Of a stretch of 64,000 nt of DNA, positions 22,300 to 34,424 are shown piece after piece. The notes under the pieces are model-generated. The model had not been told where the DNA came from. It was given only the letters and a program-made list of their open reading frames with translations, and ran no database searches. Location of the stretch: the NCBI GenBank assembly GCA_944474755.1, contig OX104123.1, positions 62,737,898-62,801,897 of the forward strand. Direction: 5' to 3'. Within the stretch, counting starts at the first letter, position 1; every line of letters starts with the position of its first letter. The DNA is from Limnoperna fortunei (lineage: Eukaryota; Mollusca; Bivalvia; Mytilida; Modiolidae). The position numbers and the translations under genes were made by a program.

Positions 22300-24140
22300 C
22301 TCCTAATATACATTCATCCGGTTATATTTATGTGTTAACTAATATATAAACTACATCAATGAGATGCTAATGTTTACATTTAAAAAATTACATATTGACA
22401 AAATAACATATTTACAAAACAAAGTGTAGACTAATTTTTCGTTTCTGGAGAGCAGGAAAGAACTCGACTACTGCTAAACTATTACAACGAAGTTTTTTTA
22501 TAGAAATGACCTTGTCGTCACCTATACATTATTGATAGTCATTTTAAATCCATTTATTATATTACGATCAAATATTTTCTTATAATCATAGATATTTTAC
22601 CGTTTTCTATATTGACTTATCTCCGATTTAATATAGAGTCAACATAAAATTGATTTTTGTAACATTTGCTAATAAAAATGAAACAAGTTTTGAATTGTTG
22701 ACGTTGTCACTAAAATTAATATAAATTTAAGAAACCTTACATCATTTTGAAGTTTTGCATACTTGACAACTATCTTAAATGGTAGAATTCTTAAAAATTC
22801 TAAAATTGAAATTATATATGTTACGCAAAGTTAAATAGATGTGTATAAACACTACCGAACTAGCGCACTACTTGATCTTATCACACTTCCAAGTGGATAT
22901 TTTTTCATGATTGTCAGGAAAAAGATCTTAGACACCTGTGTGCTATTCTAAAGCCTGACATTTTAAATATATATATATACATCTGTTTGCCACTTATTAT
23001 AAATCAAAGCCATTCCACACTTTGTTTTGAATTTAAAACCAGTTTTGATTTTAGTTCTAAATGCTTTTCAAAAATTCAGAAAATTGCATACGTTAATAAC
23101 AGGACAGAAATCAGGTTAATACTGAGCATAAATATTTATCCATTGATCATTCCATGACCCTAATTATAGTTCCGCCAGCCAGTTATTAACAACACTATAG
23201 GTAATGAACCATTTAACATTTGAATCAATAATTTGATACATATTTGATTTGTATATGAATCAATTTACTTGGCAACGAAATCAATAACAGTTTGATCTAA
23301 ACCTATTCATTTAAGATACAGTTCGTGTGACTTTATCTGTATACAGCTTGTCAATTTTTATGCAGGCTTAAGAGTCTCTCTTATATTTTGGTTTATTCCG
23401 ATAAACGGTAAGTAAATCTTAATGTGTTGTATACATTGGAAGGTGAAACTTTGCACTCGACATTCCATAAAAAAGTATAAGTGCAAATCAATAAAAACAT
23501 AAATGCTCACAAATAAACATTAACATAAATTTAACATAAACATAGCAATTCATTGATATTTCTCAATGCAACAGTTTCGCAAAGACTTTTCGTTAATATA
23601 ACAATGTCCTATAGTTTTAAGTATAGTCAGACTTTTCATTTCCATAAATCTCATCTTACAAGAAGGTTAGATGATCTTTATCCTAGATAGGACAATTTTC
23701 GGGTATATCAAGTGGAAGCAGGAAATTTTTACGTTTGTTCCTAGCAACCAATGGCTTTTTTTTCAGAACACGTACACCCATACAACTGGAAAATTACAGT
23801 CAAGCCGGCAAAGCAACCATCTCTATATAAACACAACTGGTCCATCAATATCTTTTTTCATCTTCATAGTACAATTGACTTTAATTAGTCCTGTTTAAAA
23901 AATACCAATGTTTTCAATTGAACATAACTTCAGTCTTCCTTACAATGTCACTAAAGACAGGTTGCACTGTTTGTTTGGAGGTTTAATATATCCGTCAGGG
24001 TTGAATACAAGCACACAAAACCTTAATTATTATTTTTTTTATTATTTTAACTAATATTGTCTGACATTGTTAAACGTCAGTGCATATTTCGTCACCTTTG
24101 ATACAACGTCTTACCAATTTTATTCAAATAATCTGCAATC
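22300..24140. other. No gene seen; probable upstream region of the lectin gene
   Basis: AT-rich sequence with only short frames. A TATATAAA motif lies at 23824-23831. No signal-peptide exon could be identified with confidence, though the lectin gene should have one in or above this interval. Confidence 0.45.
23824..23831 (+). promoter_or_regulatory. Possible TATA box upstream of the lectin gene
   Basis: TATATAAA in an AC-rich context, 320 bp before the first recognised exon. The only support is the motif and its placement; chance matches are common in DNA this AT-rich. Confidence 0.2.
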
Positions 24141-24148
24141 CAATTTAG

Positions 24149-25491
24149 ATTGCTTTCAAACGTGTCTTTCATGCACTGATGTAGAAACCCGTTCTGATTG
24201 TCGACACATCACTCCATGTACTGATGGTGAGGTATGTCATGCAAGCGATAATATTGTCTATTTTACTTCAGTTAAATTAATAAACATTGAAAATTACCTA
24301 ACTTGTTTCTACTTAACGATTCTATAACATATTTTCCTGTTGTTTGTGTAGTTGTCACAGTCACTTTCATGGTCTACATACATTGTACTAGTTGTATTAT
24401 TTAAGTTTATAACGTCATTATGTAGTGATATTGATGTCAAATCATTGAAATCTTTCTCAGCTATATTAAACACGAATAAGTTACATTTACGTCGATTGAA
24501 AGAGCTGGTCTCAACCTTATTGTGTGTTGCTTCGAACAGAAACTATAAGTGGACAAACTTTCCTTGTGAATTATTGTACCATTTGCTACTTTTCTATATA
24601 CCGGAATTTGTCTAACCTGCCAACAGAAAATAAAAACTAATCATGTTAATTGTGTTGATTAAACGAGGATTAAATATGTTTAGATTTAATAATGACAAAA
24701 CAAAAAAAACCCACTAAATTATCTACAGGGGGATTATTCTTAATGTGATTATACTTGTACTTGAAGGTTTGTTTTACACAAAAACATATAACGGAGTCCG
24801 GAACGACGTTATACGATCTTGGATGTGCCTACGAACAGGTAATAATGTGATATTATGTCCTTAATATATACGTACGAACAAGTCAGGCTTGTCATGGTTA
24901 GATTCTGTTTAATAATATATTCTTAAACTTTATTATCTGTTAGATGAAATAATATAAATTGTTTTTTAGAAGGCGTCAGAAATAACAGCGTGCGATATTT
25001 TGATATGTGTTGAAACAACATTGTGGTTTTTACATCTTGGTATTGTGGTTGTAAAAGATTTATGCCCTGGACATATTAATTGCTTATTTTATTGATGGCT
25101 AATGAGTGCCAGGCGATGCATTGCGTTTTTCATTTTTGTCAAGAAATTAAATGGTCTCTGCAACACATAATTAAAACAATGTGCTTATATTTGTATATTT
25201 GGTAGTTAAAATTAACTGAGTATTTGGTAGATTGGATGCCTCCGATGAGTGTGGTCGTTTTTGTACCGTGAAAACAAGGATGTGTCTGTTTAAAAACAAT
25301 AATTGAATTGAATGTTAACCGGAGTGATTTTGTATACTCTGACAATTTTTATAATAAGTTTTGTAGACATGGTGTAGGTGGTATCTTTGGACGCAGCAGT
25401 GAAGGACATCACGTGACTTGTACTTCTTGCTGTAACAATACACACATGTGTAACATAGATTTACACTGTGACAACGTTGTTCATGTTTCAG
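24149..25491 (+). CDS. Ly6/uPAR-like exons, N-terminal part of the lectin gene
   Basis: Two plus-strand exons carry a cysteine pattern like the three-finger modules that precede the fibrinogen domain in many bivalve lectins. The first (24149-24231, after CAATTTAG, donor GTATGT) reads CFQTCLSCTDVETRSDCRHI then TPCTDGE. The second (about 25359-25491) reads FCRHGVGGIFGRSSEGHHVT then CTSCCNNTHMCNIDLHCDN, with the diagnostic CxxCC...CN ending. It stops at a CAG|GTAACG donor in phase 1, which exactly fits the next exon at 26395 (codon GGG, giving ...HVSGTVPREC). About 15 residues of the usual module are missing between the two exons, so a small middle exon or a different splice choice is likely. 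The exact start of the second exon (25359 or 25367) is uncertain. A signal peptide was not found. Confidence 0.55.
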
Positions 25492-26003
25492 GTAACGTAG
25501 GATGTTATTGTAAACTACAAGATTTTCTGCGATACCAATTTGGTTAGAACATTAATATTCCTAATATGTACTTCCTCACCCAGTATTGACAAGTATACAA
25601 TTATCGTGCATTGTTGGGTTTTGTGTGGTTAAGAAATGAAGGTAAATGCACACCGGTAAAACTGTCAAAACAGACAATCCACAAATAAAAGTCCGATCAA
25701 CCGGAAACTACAGAAACAACAACAAAAATGTAGTTACTACAGCAATGGTGATTACTTGGTACAGGCATTTCAAAAGAAATGGTGGGTTAAACCAGGTTTT
25801 ATGGCATGCCAAACCTCCCGCTTCCATTACGGTAGAACTGGAGTTTGGATGCATGCTTTTGATATACGTATTATACCTTTGTTTTCATCTCACCTTCAAA
25901 CTTGTTATGAATGGGAAGAACTATAATTATAATAATGATCAACAAGTAATTATAGGTATCATTAAACATATGTTAAATAAAATTCAAGGTATTTTACAAT
26001 AAA

Positions 26004-26214
26004 TACCGTATAATTGGGTTTTTTGCGGTGATTTAATTTTCGCTATATTCGCGGTAAAAGTTAGAACGTGGAAATAAATATGCGCGAATCATTTAGACAA
26101 ATAATATAGTTATTTACTATGATTACGGACAGTGAAAATTACACCAAAATAAACTCACCGAGCTTTTTATCAAAAACGATAAATTCTCCCCACGCAAAAA
26201 ACACTTATACGGTA
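26004..26214. mobile_element. MITE with ACCGTATAA ends inside the lectin gene
   Basis: The left end TACCGTATAATTGGGTTTTT then TGCGGTG is matched inversely by CACGCAAAAAACACTTATAC then GGTA at the right end. It is 211 bp long, non-coding, and lies in the intron between the second Ly6-like exon and the first fibrinogen exon. It is a shorter relative of the element at 2457-3328. Confidence 0.6.
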
Positions 26215-26394
26215 ATAATTTTATGCAGTTGGTAACATTTGCGAACAAATACTTGTTATATTTAAGCTAAGATTTCAATCGAAGCAAGATGTTTAAAAAT
26301 ATGGAGTTCCTTAAATAATTTTAGAAAAAGATGCACGTAAATCTATAATAAACACATTTTACGTTCGTTTCGTTCTTTTGATTCAAAACACAAG

Positions 26395-28461
26395 GGACTG
26401 TACCTAGAGAATGCTCAGAAATAAATGGTCTTCATCCTGATGGAGTGTATAATATAAAGCCTGACGGATCAGCAATGGCTATTCCTGTCTTCTGTGATAT
26501 GCACACTGATGGAGGAAAATGGACTGTATGTGGTTTATTATTTTGAAAAATGGCTCAACCAAAAGTACAATCAAATGCTATTATAACAGTTTAATATTGT
26601 TTTGTCGCTAATCATGAAAATTCCATTGTAATATGACTTATGTTAGGCCCTGGATTTTCATTTAATGCCATTTAAATTTGTTGGTAATAAATTGCATAGC
26701 AAAATTACTGAAAAAACCAACATTTTAAAGTTGGATGTTATGATCAGCTGATAAAATTGAAACACATATTGTAAAGGAGATAATATAACAACGAATGTGG
26801 TATACGATTAATACTTGTTTTAGTAGGATTCCAAAAAATAACGTACGCTTGTTTAATTCTTTAAGAGTGATCTTTACAAGCAATATGGACGTTGCCAATT
26901 GCATGAGTAAACTATCTGAACAGCTATGAAAAGTTAAAACGACCCTTTTTACGTATGTTTATTACAAACATGTTACCTTCTTAGAATTCTAAACGTTATT
27001 GATATATAGTTCGTTTATTAAAAAAAATACTCGATCATGTTATCAGCTTGAAACGAATTAATCATTAAGTATCAAATTATTATATATAGAAAAAATACTG
27101 TTTGTATTGTTACCTTATACAAATTCTAAACATTATTGAAATATAGGTCGCTTCTTGAAAAGGATATTGAATCATTTTCAAATCTTAATAGTTTGAAACG
27201 TATTAATCATTGAGTATTATATTATTTTATATACAAAGAATACTGTTTAAGGTAATCCAAAGACGTTACAATGGAAGTTTAAATTTTGAGCAGAATTGGC
27301 AGACATACAAAGAAGGATTCGGCCACCCAAATGGGGAATATTGGTTAGGTATGATATACGTTATCTGCTCAAGATCTATATAGAGAGATACTGGCGATTC
27401 TTTTACACTCATTAATTAGATCAATATGACGTTTAGCTGTTAACGAACAGTGACCGACAGGTATTAAATGTCGATTTTAGCCAACACAACTAGTAAACTA
27501 GCAATCAAATAATTATAACATGTGTTCACTTGTGTCCATATTTTGGCTTGTACAGAATTTGTACGGTTGCATATAAATCGCTTTAAAAGCAACAATATAA
27601 AATTTGCATCATATGTCTGCTCAAAAAAGTTATGCAGTTGAAATATTGTTTATAGGAAATGAACTTATACATGAAATTACAATGAACAACAGACATGAAT
27701 TGAGAATTGATATGGAGGACTTTGAAGGTCACAAAAAATATGCAAAATACTCACTCTTTATCGTTGGTGAAGAATCTAGTGAATTTGAATTGACTGTCAT
27801 GGGCTACACTGGTGATGCAGGTAATTGACAATGCAATTGACTTTGTAAATGTTTTAGTACTATCGAAATGTTTACTCGTCCTATATTTGCACATTAGATA
27901 TTGAAACCATGAACATCGAGAAAACAATTGTAATGTGCATTTCTTTTTACAAGCCATCTCTCCCTCAAAGGTAATTTGCTTTTTTAAACTGCATAATTAA
28001 TCTTAATGTACTTTCTTAATATTAATGCGATGGACAAAATTTATTTAAAAAAACGAATAAATTAACGTATAAATTGATGGTTAATCGACATCTGTATTTG
28101 TACCCAAAAGCCGTCTGTCAATATATATGGCCAAGTTTATTTAAAACATGCTTTAATAACAACATTTCCAGGATGGTATTAAAAACATCTTTCTATTGAT
28201 CTTATTGTAGGCGACTCTTTGGCCAGTAGTCATGACGGAATGCAGTTTTCTACAGTGGACCGCGATAACGACAAGTCAACTGAAAGCTGTGCTTTGCAGT
28301 TCCATGGAGGATGGTGGTACAATAACTGTCATAGATCCAACCTAAATGGCAGATATCTATCAGGAACCAGTCCGTTTGGTGAAGGCATTAACTGGTATGC
28401 TTGGCGTGATGTTACGTATTCTCTTAAATCAGTGAAAATGATGATTCGGAAATCGCATTAA
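26395..28461 (+). CDS. Fibrinogen-related lectin, C-terminal fibrinogen domain (4 exons)
   Basis: Four exons encode a complete fibrinogen-like domain of about 214 residues. 26395-26525: [18 protein letters not shown]...[13 protein letters not shown]. 27252-27348: [20 protein letters not shown]...GEYWLG. 27656-27820: [12 protein letters not shown]...[20 protein letters not shown]...VMGYTGDAG. 28211-28461: [20 protein letters not shown]...[20 protein letters not shown] to a stop. All borders are GT/AG and every phase agrees (0, 1, 1). The calcium site (DRDND), the pocket motif WWYNNCHxSNLNG and the two expected disulfide pairs are present. Family members are secreted lectins binding acetylated sugars or microbial surfaces, and are expanded in molluscs. 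With the Ly6-like exons upstream the product would be a Ly6-fibrinogen lectin. The gene looks intact and is the most secure host gene in the window. Confidence 0.9.
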
Positions 28462-28862
28462 AAAATATTGAGGAAGACTGTAATTAAAGTAATTAAAGTA
28501 AATGCTATTTATGTGGTCTGCTGCACAACCAGTCTATTTATAAATTATCTATTCATTTTTTAAACATTGGAATTACCAAAAGGTTTATTGTTCAAAACAT
28601 TGTGATCTTCTTCTGGCATGCACTTAAAGAAGATGACTGATACAAACAATACATTTAATTTCATTTGAGATGTTGTGTTATCGTTATACATATTACTCTC
28701 AAAACAAGAAAACAATAGTAACACGTCCAATTTATTCTTGTCCTATTAATAAAATGTCAATAGAGCAACCCATATTAAAACACTACTAATTGTTCTCTAA
28801 CTTTGACGTTATCTATTTGTGTTTCTAAGTCTAAGGACAAAAATATTTGTACTGCTAAAATC

Positions 28863-28868
28863 AATAAA
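28863..28868 (+). terminator. Possible polyadenylation signal of the lectin gene
   Basis: AATAAA 400 bp after the stop codon, followed by GGAGC and a GT-rich stretch. Placement is plausible; other AATAAA-like matches occur, so this is only a candidate. Confidence 0.3.
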
Positions 28869-29114
28869 GGAGCTTATACTAGTGTTAGGATTGCGTCATC
28901 ATTATTGGCGAAGATGTAACATTATCTACTAGGTAGATCAGCTCCCAGATTTGTTCCCTGTTCTTCATCCCAAAAGTTATACTGTTATATAGCGCACTTT
29001 CAGCCGTGTATAATAATAAACTATTTAACTAGTTGCGATATGATATCGATTTTTTTACAATTAATACTCAATTTATAAATGGTATTGGTTAGGATGATTC
29101 TATTAAATCGTTTC

Positions 29115-29260
29115 TGTATTTGGCTTTTTAGGCTACTTTAGGCAATATTTTAACCATATCGTGGAGTCCTTTATTGACTAGAGGAGTAAGCAGAAGAAAA
29201 CCACGACCTTCAGGAGGAACAATGGCAATCCTTGTCAATTTAGGTTAAATATTAATCACA
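29115..29260 (-). mobile_element. SINE-A, decayed copy
   Basis: Retains the order GGCAATATTTTAACCATATC, GTGGAGTCC, GAGGAGTAAGCAGAAGAAAA, CCACGACCTTCAGGA, GGCAATCCTTGTCAATTTAG, which parallels the body of the SINE-A copies at 8.8 and 9.6 kb. Head and tail are not recognisable. Confidence 0.5.
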
Positions 29261-30499
29261 CCATAAAGTAACCTCGAAACCGGAAACTTCTTTGTGTTCT
29301 TGTAATATTCTAACTATGCTTCATCCGAGCTCAGTAACAGAAATAATGAATATCCGGATTAAATCACTTGCATCAGGTTCATATATTTGTACAATTTCTG
29401 TCACTATTTGTGGAGTTTCTTCACATTCTAAACATTATGTTAACCAAGGTAATAATGATTTTCTATGGAATAAATTAACCAAATCCCTACAAAATAAGAA
29501 GATGGAATAAAGTGCAGCATTTTAGATAATATGGAATTGGAAGATTAAAACTATGTGCATACACTATGAATTAAGTTTCTTCATTGGAATAACCACCTTC
29601 TCAAACAAAAACAAAACTTCGTGTTAGAAAAATACACACACCAGTCTTATAAAAACCTTTTACTAAAAGATCTTTGGACTAAATATAACCGAACTTAATG
29701 ATGATTCTTGGTATATCCGGTACGAAAATGACATTCAACCCTGGTTCTATTTAAGCTAAGCAAACTCAAATTAACGGTTTATAGGCAAATAAACATCCAT
29801 TTGCAATTATTTCAAGATTCTAAAATTGTTTCTGCAAAACCATTTAATATAAAAGAAAACCAATCCACTTATATCAACTGACAAACAAACCCACAAAATA
29901 TAAGTTTTTTTATTCAATCTATTAATTACAAGATAGATTTCAGCGCTACAGCATTTATACGGTGTCTTCCCAGTTAGCCAACTTTAAAATTCAGGTATTC
30001 CCATTTAGCCAACTTTTATATTGTTCATCTGTTGACTTGTTTATTTAGCAATTGTTCGTGTATAATAGGTAAAAAATTAACAGTATTTTTGTTCCAGGAA
30101 AGGTTGTTGATATTTTTTTTAAATAAAGCATAATAAATATAAAAAATAGTTATGAAATAAATGATACTAAAATAATTGTAAATAATTCTCACTCATTAAG
30201 CAAATTAATTAAATAAAGAAATGAATGATACTAACATAATTTGACACAGAGCTAAATTTCACTCATACAAGGGAAATAAGCATATATGCACAAGTAAGAG
30301 TTGAATTTATTCAACATCCCCGTGCTCACTATTTAGCAGGCAACAGATATAGTTTGAGAACCAGAAGGCAGGGCAGAGATGCTGAACTCTACAGTAAATA
30401 ATTGTCCTGGAACTGCAAACACAAGAAACAATCTGATTACTAGCTTTACCCGAGACCACAAAAACCCACCATCAAAGTCAGATTTTTAATGTAAACTTT

Positions 30500-31050
30500 T
30501 CATGACACACATAAAAGAAAACGTACGCAGCTGCTTTGATCCAGATACATCACGCTATGACAACGAAATAATCCAGTCTGTACCAGAAAGTTGGATAATG
30601 AAGCACGACAGATAGTAGACAAAATACTAACCTTTACTGCCTGCAATCTACACTTTATCGGAATCGTAACACAGCTCTTCCCCAGCAACCGAAGACAAGA
30701 GATTAACTTACAAGATGAATGGACAGAAACTATTGCAGACGAAAAGTTCCTACTATCAGTTGATGGTAAGGTCAACAAGATACTGGCTTTGGTATTACTG
30801 ACAACCTCAGCTATATAAGCCAGGCAGACACTATATTCTATGGTGGAAATTTTTACATCCAAACCTTTACTTCATTAAACAGAAACTCCAGCAAATACAG
30901 GCCACCAACGAAATCCAACTCATTCAGTACGAAGCAGGTGTTTTTGCACCATTGAATCAAGACTTGATCGTCTTAAGCAGAGACTTCAACAGGATGACAT
31001 TGACATACTTCACTATACAGATGCAGCTGCACATCTACTAAAGTTGGGCT
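30500..31050 (+). pseudogene. Coding-like remnant of unknown origin
   Basis: Less AT-rich than its surroundings and partly readable: LDNEARQIVDKILTFTACNL, RQEINLQDEWTETIADEKFL, LIKQKLQQIQATNEIQLIQY, then after a frameshift TIESRLDRLKQRLQQDDIDI and LHYTDAAAHLLKLG before a stop. The last parts look like coiled coil. Stops near 30818 and 30895 and at least one frameshift break it. No family was recognised; a retroelement gag-like or structural protein piece is possible. Confidence 0.3.
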
Positions 31051-31689
31051 AATTGACATTCATTTACTGTTACTTGAATATGCATAATGTTACATGAAAT
31101 ACATAAACTAAAATAGTTGATTGTATAAAACTAGTTCCTTTAAAAAAGGCCTGGGATAAAAGATTGAGTTTTTAAAATGCAACACGAGCCCTAATTAAAT
31201 TTTCTTTTGTTCTTAATTGCCCTTGATCCCATGTAATCAACTTTTATTTTGTACCTGTAGTACCTACAATTTTAAAAAAGTTCGCTAAATGGCAATTAAC
31301 CATTTATAACACGTCCAATTACTGCCAAAGGTCAGATTGACAGATGGTAAAGACGACTTGTAATTAAAATAAATCAATAAAACAAGAGTAAAATATGAGA
31401 CATTTATTTATTTTTAACATAACGTCTGCTGGAATCAAACCCTCACGACAAAAAAAAAGGAAAAAGGAGCAAATACAAAAAACAAAACAAAAAAGAAGAA
31501 AGCCCAAACTCCCAGAGACATTTATTTGTTATTCCTTTACCTGTCCGTACATGTAACCGATATGATATTTGCAAATAGCTATCTGGTGGCCATTTACATT
31601 ATCCATCAGAGCAAGTTAGATCTACGTTAGAAAAACAACTAAATTTGAAATCACTTTTTTTCTTTTTTGCTTGTCGACTATATCCATGA

Positions 31690-31765
31690 TATATTTGGTA
31701 CAGTGCTAGACTTGCGGCTGTGAGGTAGCTGGTTTGATCCCTCGCAGGGTGAACAGATATTCGCG
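31690..31765 (+). repeat. tRNA-like sequence, possible SINE head
   Basis: TGGTACAGTGCTAGACTTGC followed about 30 bp later by GGTTTGATCCC resembles RNA polymerase III boxes A and B. No stable cloverleaf could be drawn, so it is not called a tRNA gene. Confidence 0.3.
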
Positions 31766-31874
31766 TATTCGAGTGCAACATCATTAGTTCGATCACACGT
31801 ATAAATCAGTACACTGCTAACGGTGACACATTCACAATTTAAAGTGTAAAAATAGTCAAGATTGATTGATTGAG

Positions 31875-32160
31875 AGTTTGATGGATTACATGTTTCCTTA
31901 ACGTCCAGCGAACAATATTTCAGCTATATTCAACACGAGGAAAAATTGATCAGCAATAAATTGACGAGGGGAAAAGCATAACAAAAATTGTAAAAAAGGT
32001 TTTGACTTCCACTGTAAAACATATGAGGTATTTGTGTGAAGTGAGAATTTAGCATAGGACGAGCCTACTCTTGTTGTAATTTGCAAAATAGGTGTTTTTA
32101 TCGTGCAAGTAGTCTGGGGACCTTTCCATATTATAGCATTACCACCTCTCTAACAGAAAG
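31875..32160 (-). mobile_element. SINE-B, decayed minus-strand copy
   Basis: Begins with TGATTGATTG (the AATC tail reversed) and TTAACGTCCAGCGAACAATA, TTTCAGCTATATTCA, then GACTTCCACTG, GAGCCTACTCTTG and CCTTTCCATATTATA, in the order expected for the reverse of the copy at 32823-33185. Confidence 0.55.
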
Positions 32161-32659
32161 GCCTTCAATATGCCACCAGGGAGTTTTAAAATTAATATTA
32201 GAAGGACAGAAATATTTGATTTCATTTTAACGGGCCCCACATTCTGCTAAATGTTGCACAGTCTCGTAAAAATTTTAATAAATCTGACACAGTGAACGAA
32301 AATTCAGTTTACAAAACGATAAAAATTGTATTTACGACAAATTGTCATAAGAAATGTTATGAAATATAAATGAAGTGTTTTTGACTGTTTATAACACTTG
32401 GAGGATACTAATTTTTTTATATACGTATCGCATCGTTGTGTATACTCCAAATTTTCATCAGTGAATACTAATATCAATCATCACCGAGTTTTCCGATTAT
32501 GTTGTTAAACATAACCAAGAGATGCCTGGACTAGGCCTTGGGTATTGGTAATCTTAACCTTCAGCTATATCCAGAACGAAAACAAGTTAGGCGTGAACAA
32601 GCTGGATTTCTGTGAGTACTCTCCAAATTATACAGTTCTTACTTAAAATAACGAGCTAC

Positions 32660-32780
32660 CCCTGCTTCCTTCCCCAATTAACACTGGACGCCATGATATA
32701 TCTGAAAAAGTGCTGAAAGTGGCAATTTTTCAGCTATATCATGGCGCCCAGTGTTAATTGGGGAAGGAAGCAGGGCTATC
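32660..32780. repeat. Fold-back of two SINE-A 3' parts
   Basis: Left arm CTTCCTTCCCCAATTAACAC, TGGACGCCATGATATA; right arm TATATCATGGCGCCCAGTG, TTAATTGGGGAAGGAAG. Arms of about 45 bp are nearly perfect, separated by about 30 bp (AAAGTGCTGAAAGTGGCAAT). Both arms are SINE-A body sequence; the right arm continues into further SINE-A sequence to 32820. Confidence 0.75.
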
Positions 32781-32822
32781 CAGAGAAAAGCCCGACCTTT
32801 AGTAGGAAAACTGGCAATACTG

Positions 32823-33185
32823 TCACCGGGTGGCGGATAGGTGAAACCCTCTCGTTGGGGGGTTGTCAGGTCATAATACGGAAAGCCTGACCGCCGACCG
32901 TAGTGGGTAACGTGTTAAGAGAGTGCCACGCTCATTGCACGATTAAGACCCCTTTTGTAGATTTCGAAAAAGAGTAGGCTCATTGTAGCCGCTACAAAAG
33001 GCTAAATTTTCCGCCCCTACCCAAAACGCCATACTTTTCCAGTGGCAGTCAAAATTGTATTCCCTGGGACCCATCCAACCCCCATTTTCTGCTGATGTAT
33101 TGTTTGTTAACTTGTTTCCGTCCTGAATATAGCTGAAATTCTGCTCGCTGGACGTAAAGCAGACATCCAATCAATCAATCAATCA
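32823..33185 (+). mobile_element. SINE-B, near full-length copy with AATC tail
   Basis: Order of blocks: CGGGTGGCGGATAGGTGAAA, GGTTGTCAGGTCATAATACG, GAAAGCCTGACC, GAGTAGGCTCATTGTAGCCG, CCAGTGGCAGTCAAAATTGT, then GTCCTGAATATAGCTGAAAT, CTCGCTGGACGTAAA and (AATC)n. No clear box A or B was found in the 5' part, so the head type is unknown. The last about 60 bp match the 3' end of the LINE at 57.4-61.9 kb. Confidence 0.7.
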
Positions 33186-33960
33186 ATTGTCAGTTGTTTT
33201 AAATTGTGTAACATTTGGATATTTAATGACATTAATAGGAAACATTTAACATTAATGGAACTATTTTTACAGTTCTGAATGTGACGATTGTAAGCACCAT
33301 GCGAAACCTACAAAGCATTCCATGTAGGTATTTTAATTGTGATGTAACATTTTAGGCATTTTGACAATTGTCGTGGCACAACTGTCAAACAGACATCTAT
33401 ACACGAAATAAAACGTAAACATACATAACAACATTTAACGATAGTCGACTAATTTTATAGAAACAAAGTTTAAGTTGTGTATTTAACAATAACACGTCGT
33501 TTTGACTAAGCCATTTCAAGTTTATCTCGGAGAAGAACATGTTAACAAGCAACAAAATCAACTGATAAAATGGACGGTGCGTTGGACATCAGAAATTTAA
33601 CTTATACTAGAAAGCAGAGATAGATCAGTACTTCAGCGGCAAAATGAGCATAATTTGTTTCCAAAAGTTTTCATCGGGAAGTACTGTGGCTTTTCTAAAC
33701 ACGTAACACAATATAACCTAAAGCCAGGATGTTTGCATCATAATCATATAATATTACTACTCTACCATCGCCAATACGCCATCCCTGCACGCCTTAGCAG
33801 CGCTATTGCTGTAATATCTTAAACATAAAACACACCGAAACTCGTCAAGCGCTCTACATTTAAACATGACAATGTTCAATCGAGTTACCAGTTCTGTGGG
33901 TCGATCAATGGAAACTTAAGTATAAAACAAAACATTCCCTATCCGCTTAGAAAAAACGCT

Positions 33961-34225
33961 GTTTGTTTGAATGAAGTTTAATGCCACTTTCAGCAATTTT
34001 TCAGTTATATAATGGCGGCAAGTTTATATTAGGGAGGGAGAGGGAGTACGTAAAGAAAACAATCTACCATTGTTTGGAAAACTGGCAATTATTGTCAATT
34101 AATATTAAAGTCGAGTATATGCTGCACGCAGTGAGACTCAAAACCTCATTCACAGCGTTGACAGACCACGTGATGAATAGTAGACAAAACTACCTTATTC
34201 CTTTGGCCACCGAGGCCCCACACTG
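33961..34225 (-). mobile_element. SINE-A, near full-length minus-strand copy
   Basis: Starts with TGTTTGTTTG (CAAA tail reversed), then TTTAATGCCACTTTCAGCAA, TTTTCAGTTATATAATGGCG, GGGAGTACGTAAAGAAAAC, GTCGAGTATATGCTGCACGC, and ends in GGCCACCGAGGCCCCAC, the reversed box A region. The box B region (GTGAGACTCAAAACC) is mutated. Confidence 0.7.
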
Positions 34226-34294
34226 TAAAAGAATAAACTAATGTAATGCAACACAATAATAGCGAGAATTATTGTGCCCGCATTACTGTATTAC

Positions 34295-34420
34295 ATCACT
34301 TTCAGAAATTTCAGAAAAGCTGTATCATGGTGTTGAGTTGTTAATGGAGAAAAGGCGGAAATACCTAGTAAAAAACCCCGACAATTAGCAGGATAACGAG
34401 AAATTCTTTTGAAAGACACC
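34295..34420 (-). mobile_element. SINE-A fragment
   Basis: Shows CACTTTCAGAAATTTCAGAA, TGTATCATGGTGTTGAG and AAACCCCGACAATTAGCAGG in SINE-A order; decayed and lacking both ends. Confidence 0.45.
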
Positions 34421-34424
34421 TGAT

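Noticed and set aside
24352..24605. Open frame after an acceptor-like TTTGTGTAG, signal-like start
   Set aside because: It has no ATG in frame at the hydrophobic stretch, does not fit the lectin module order, and the downstream part has no recognised pattern.
32943..33170. 75-codon minus-strand frame
   Set aside because: Lies wholly inside a SINE-B copy.
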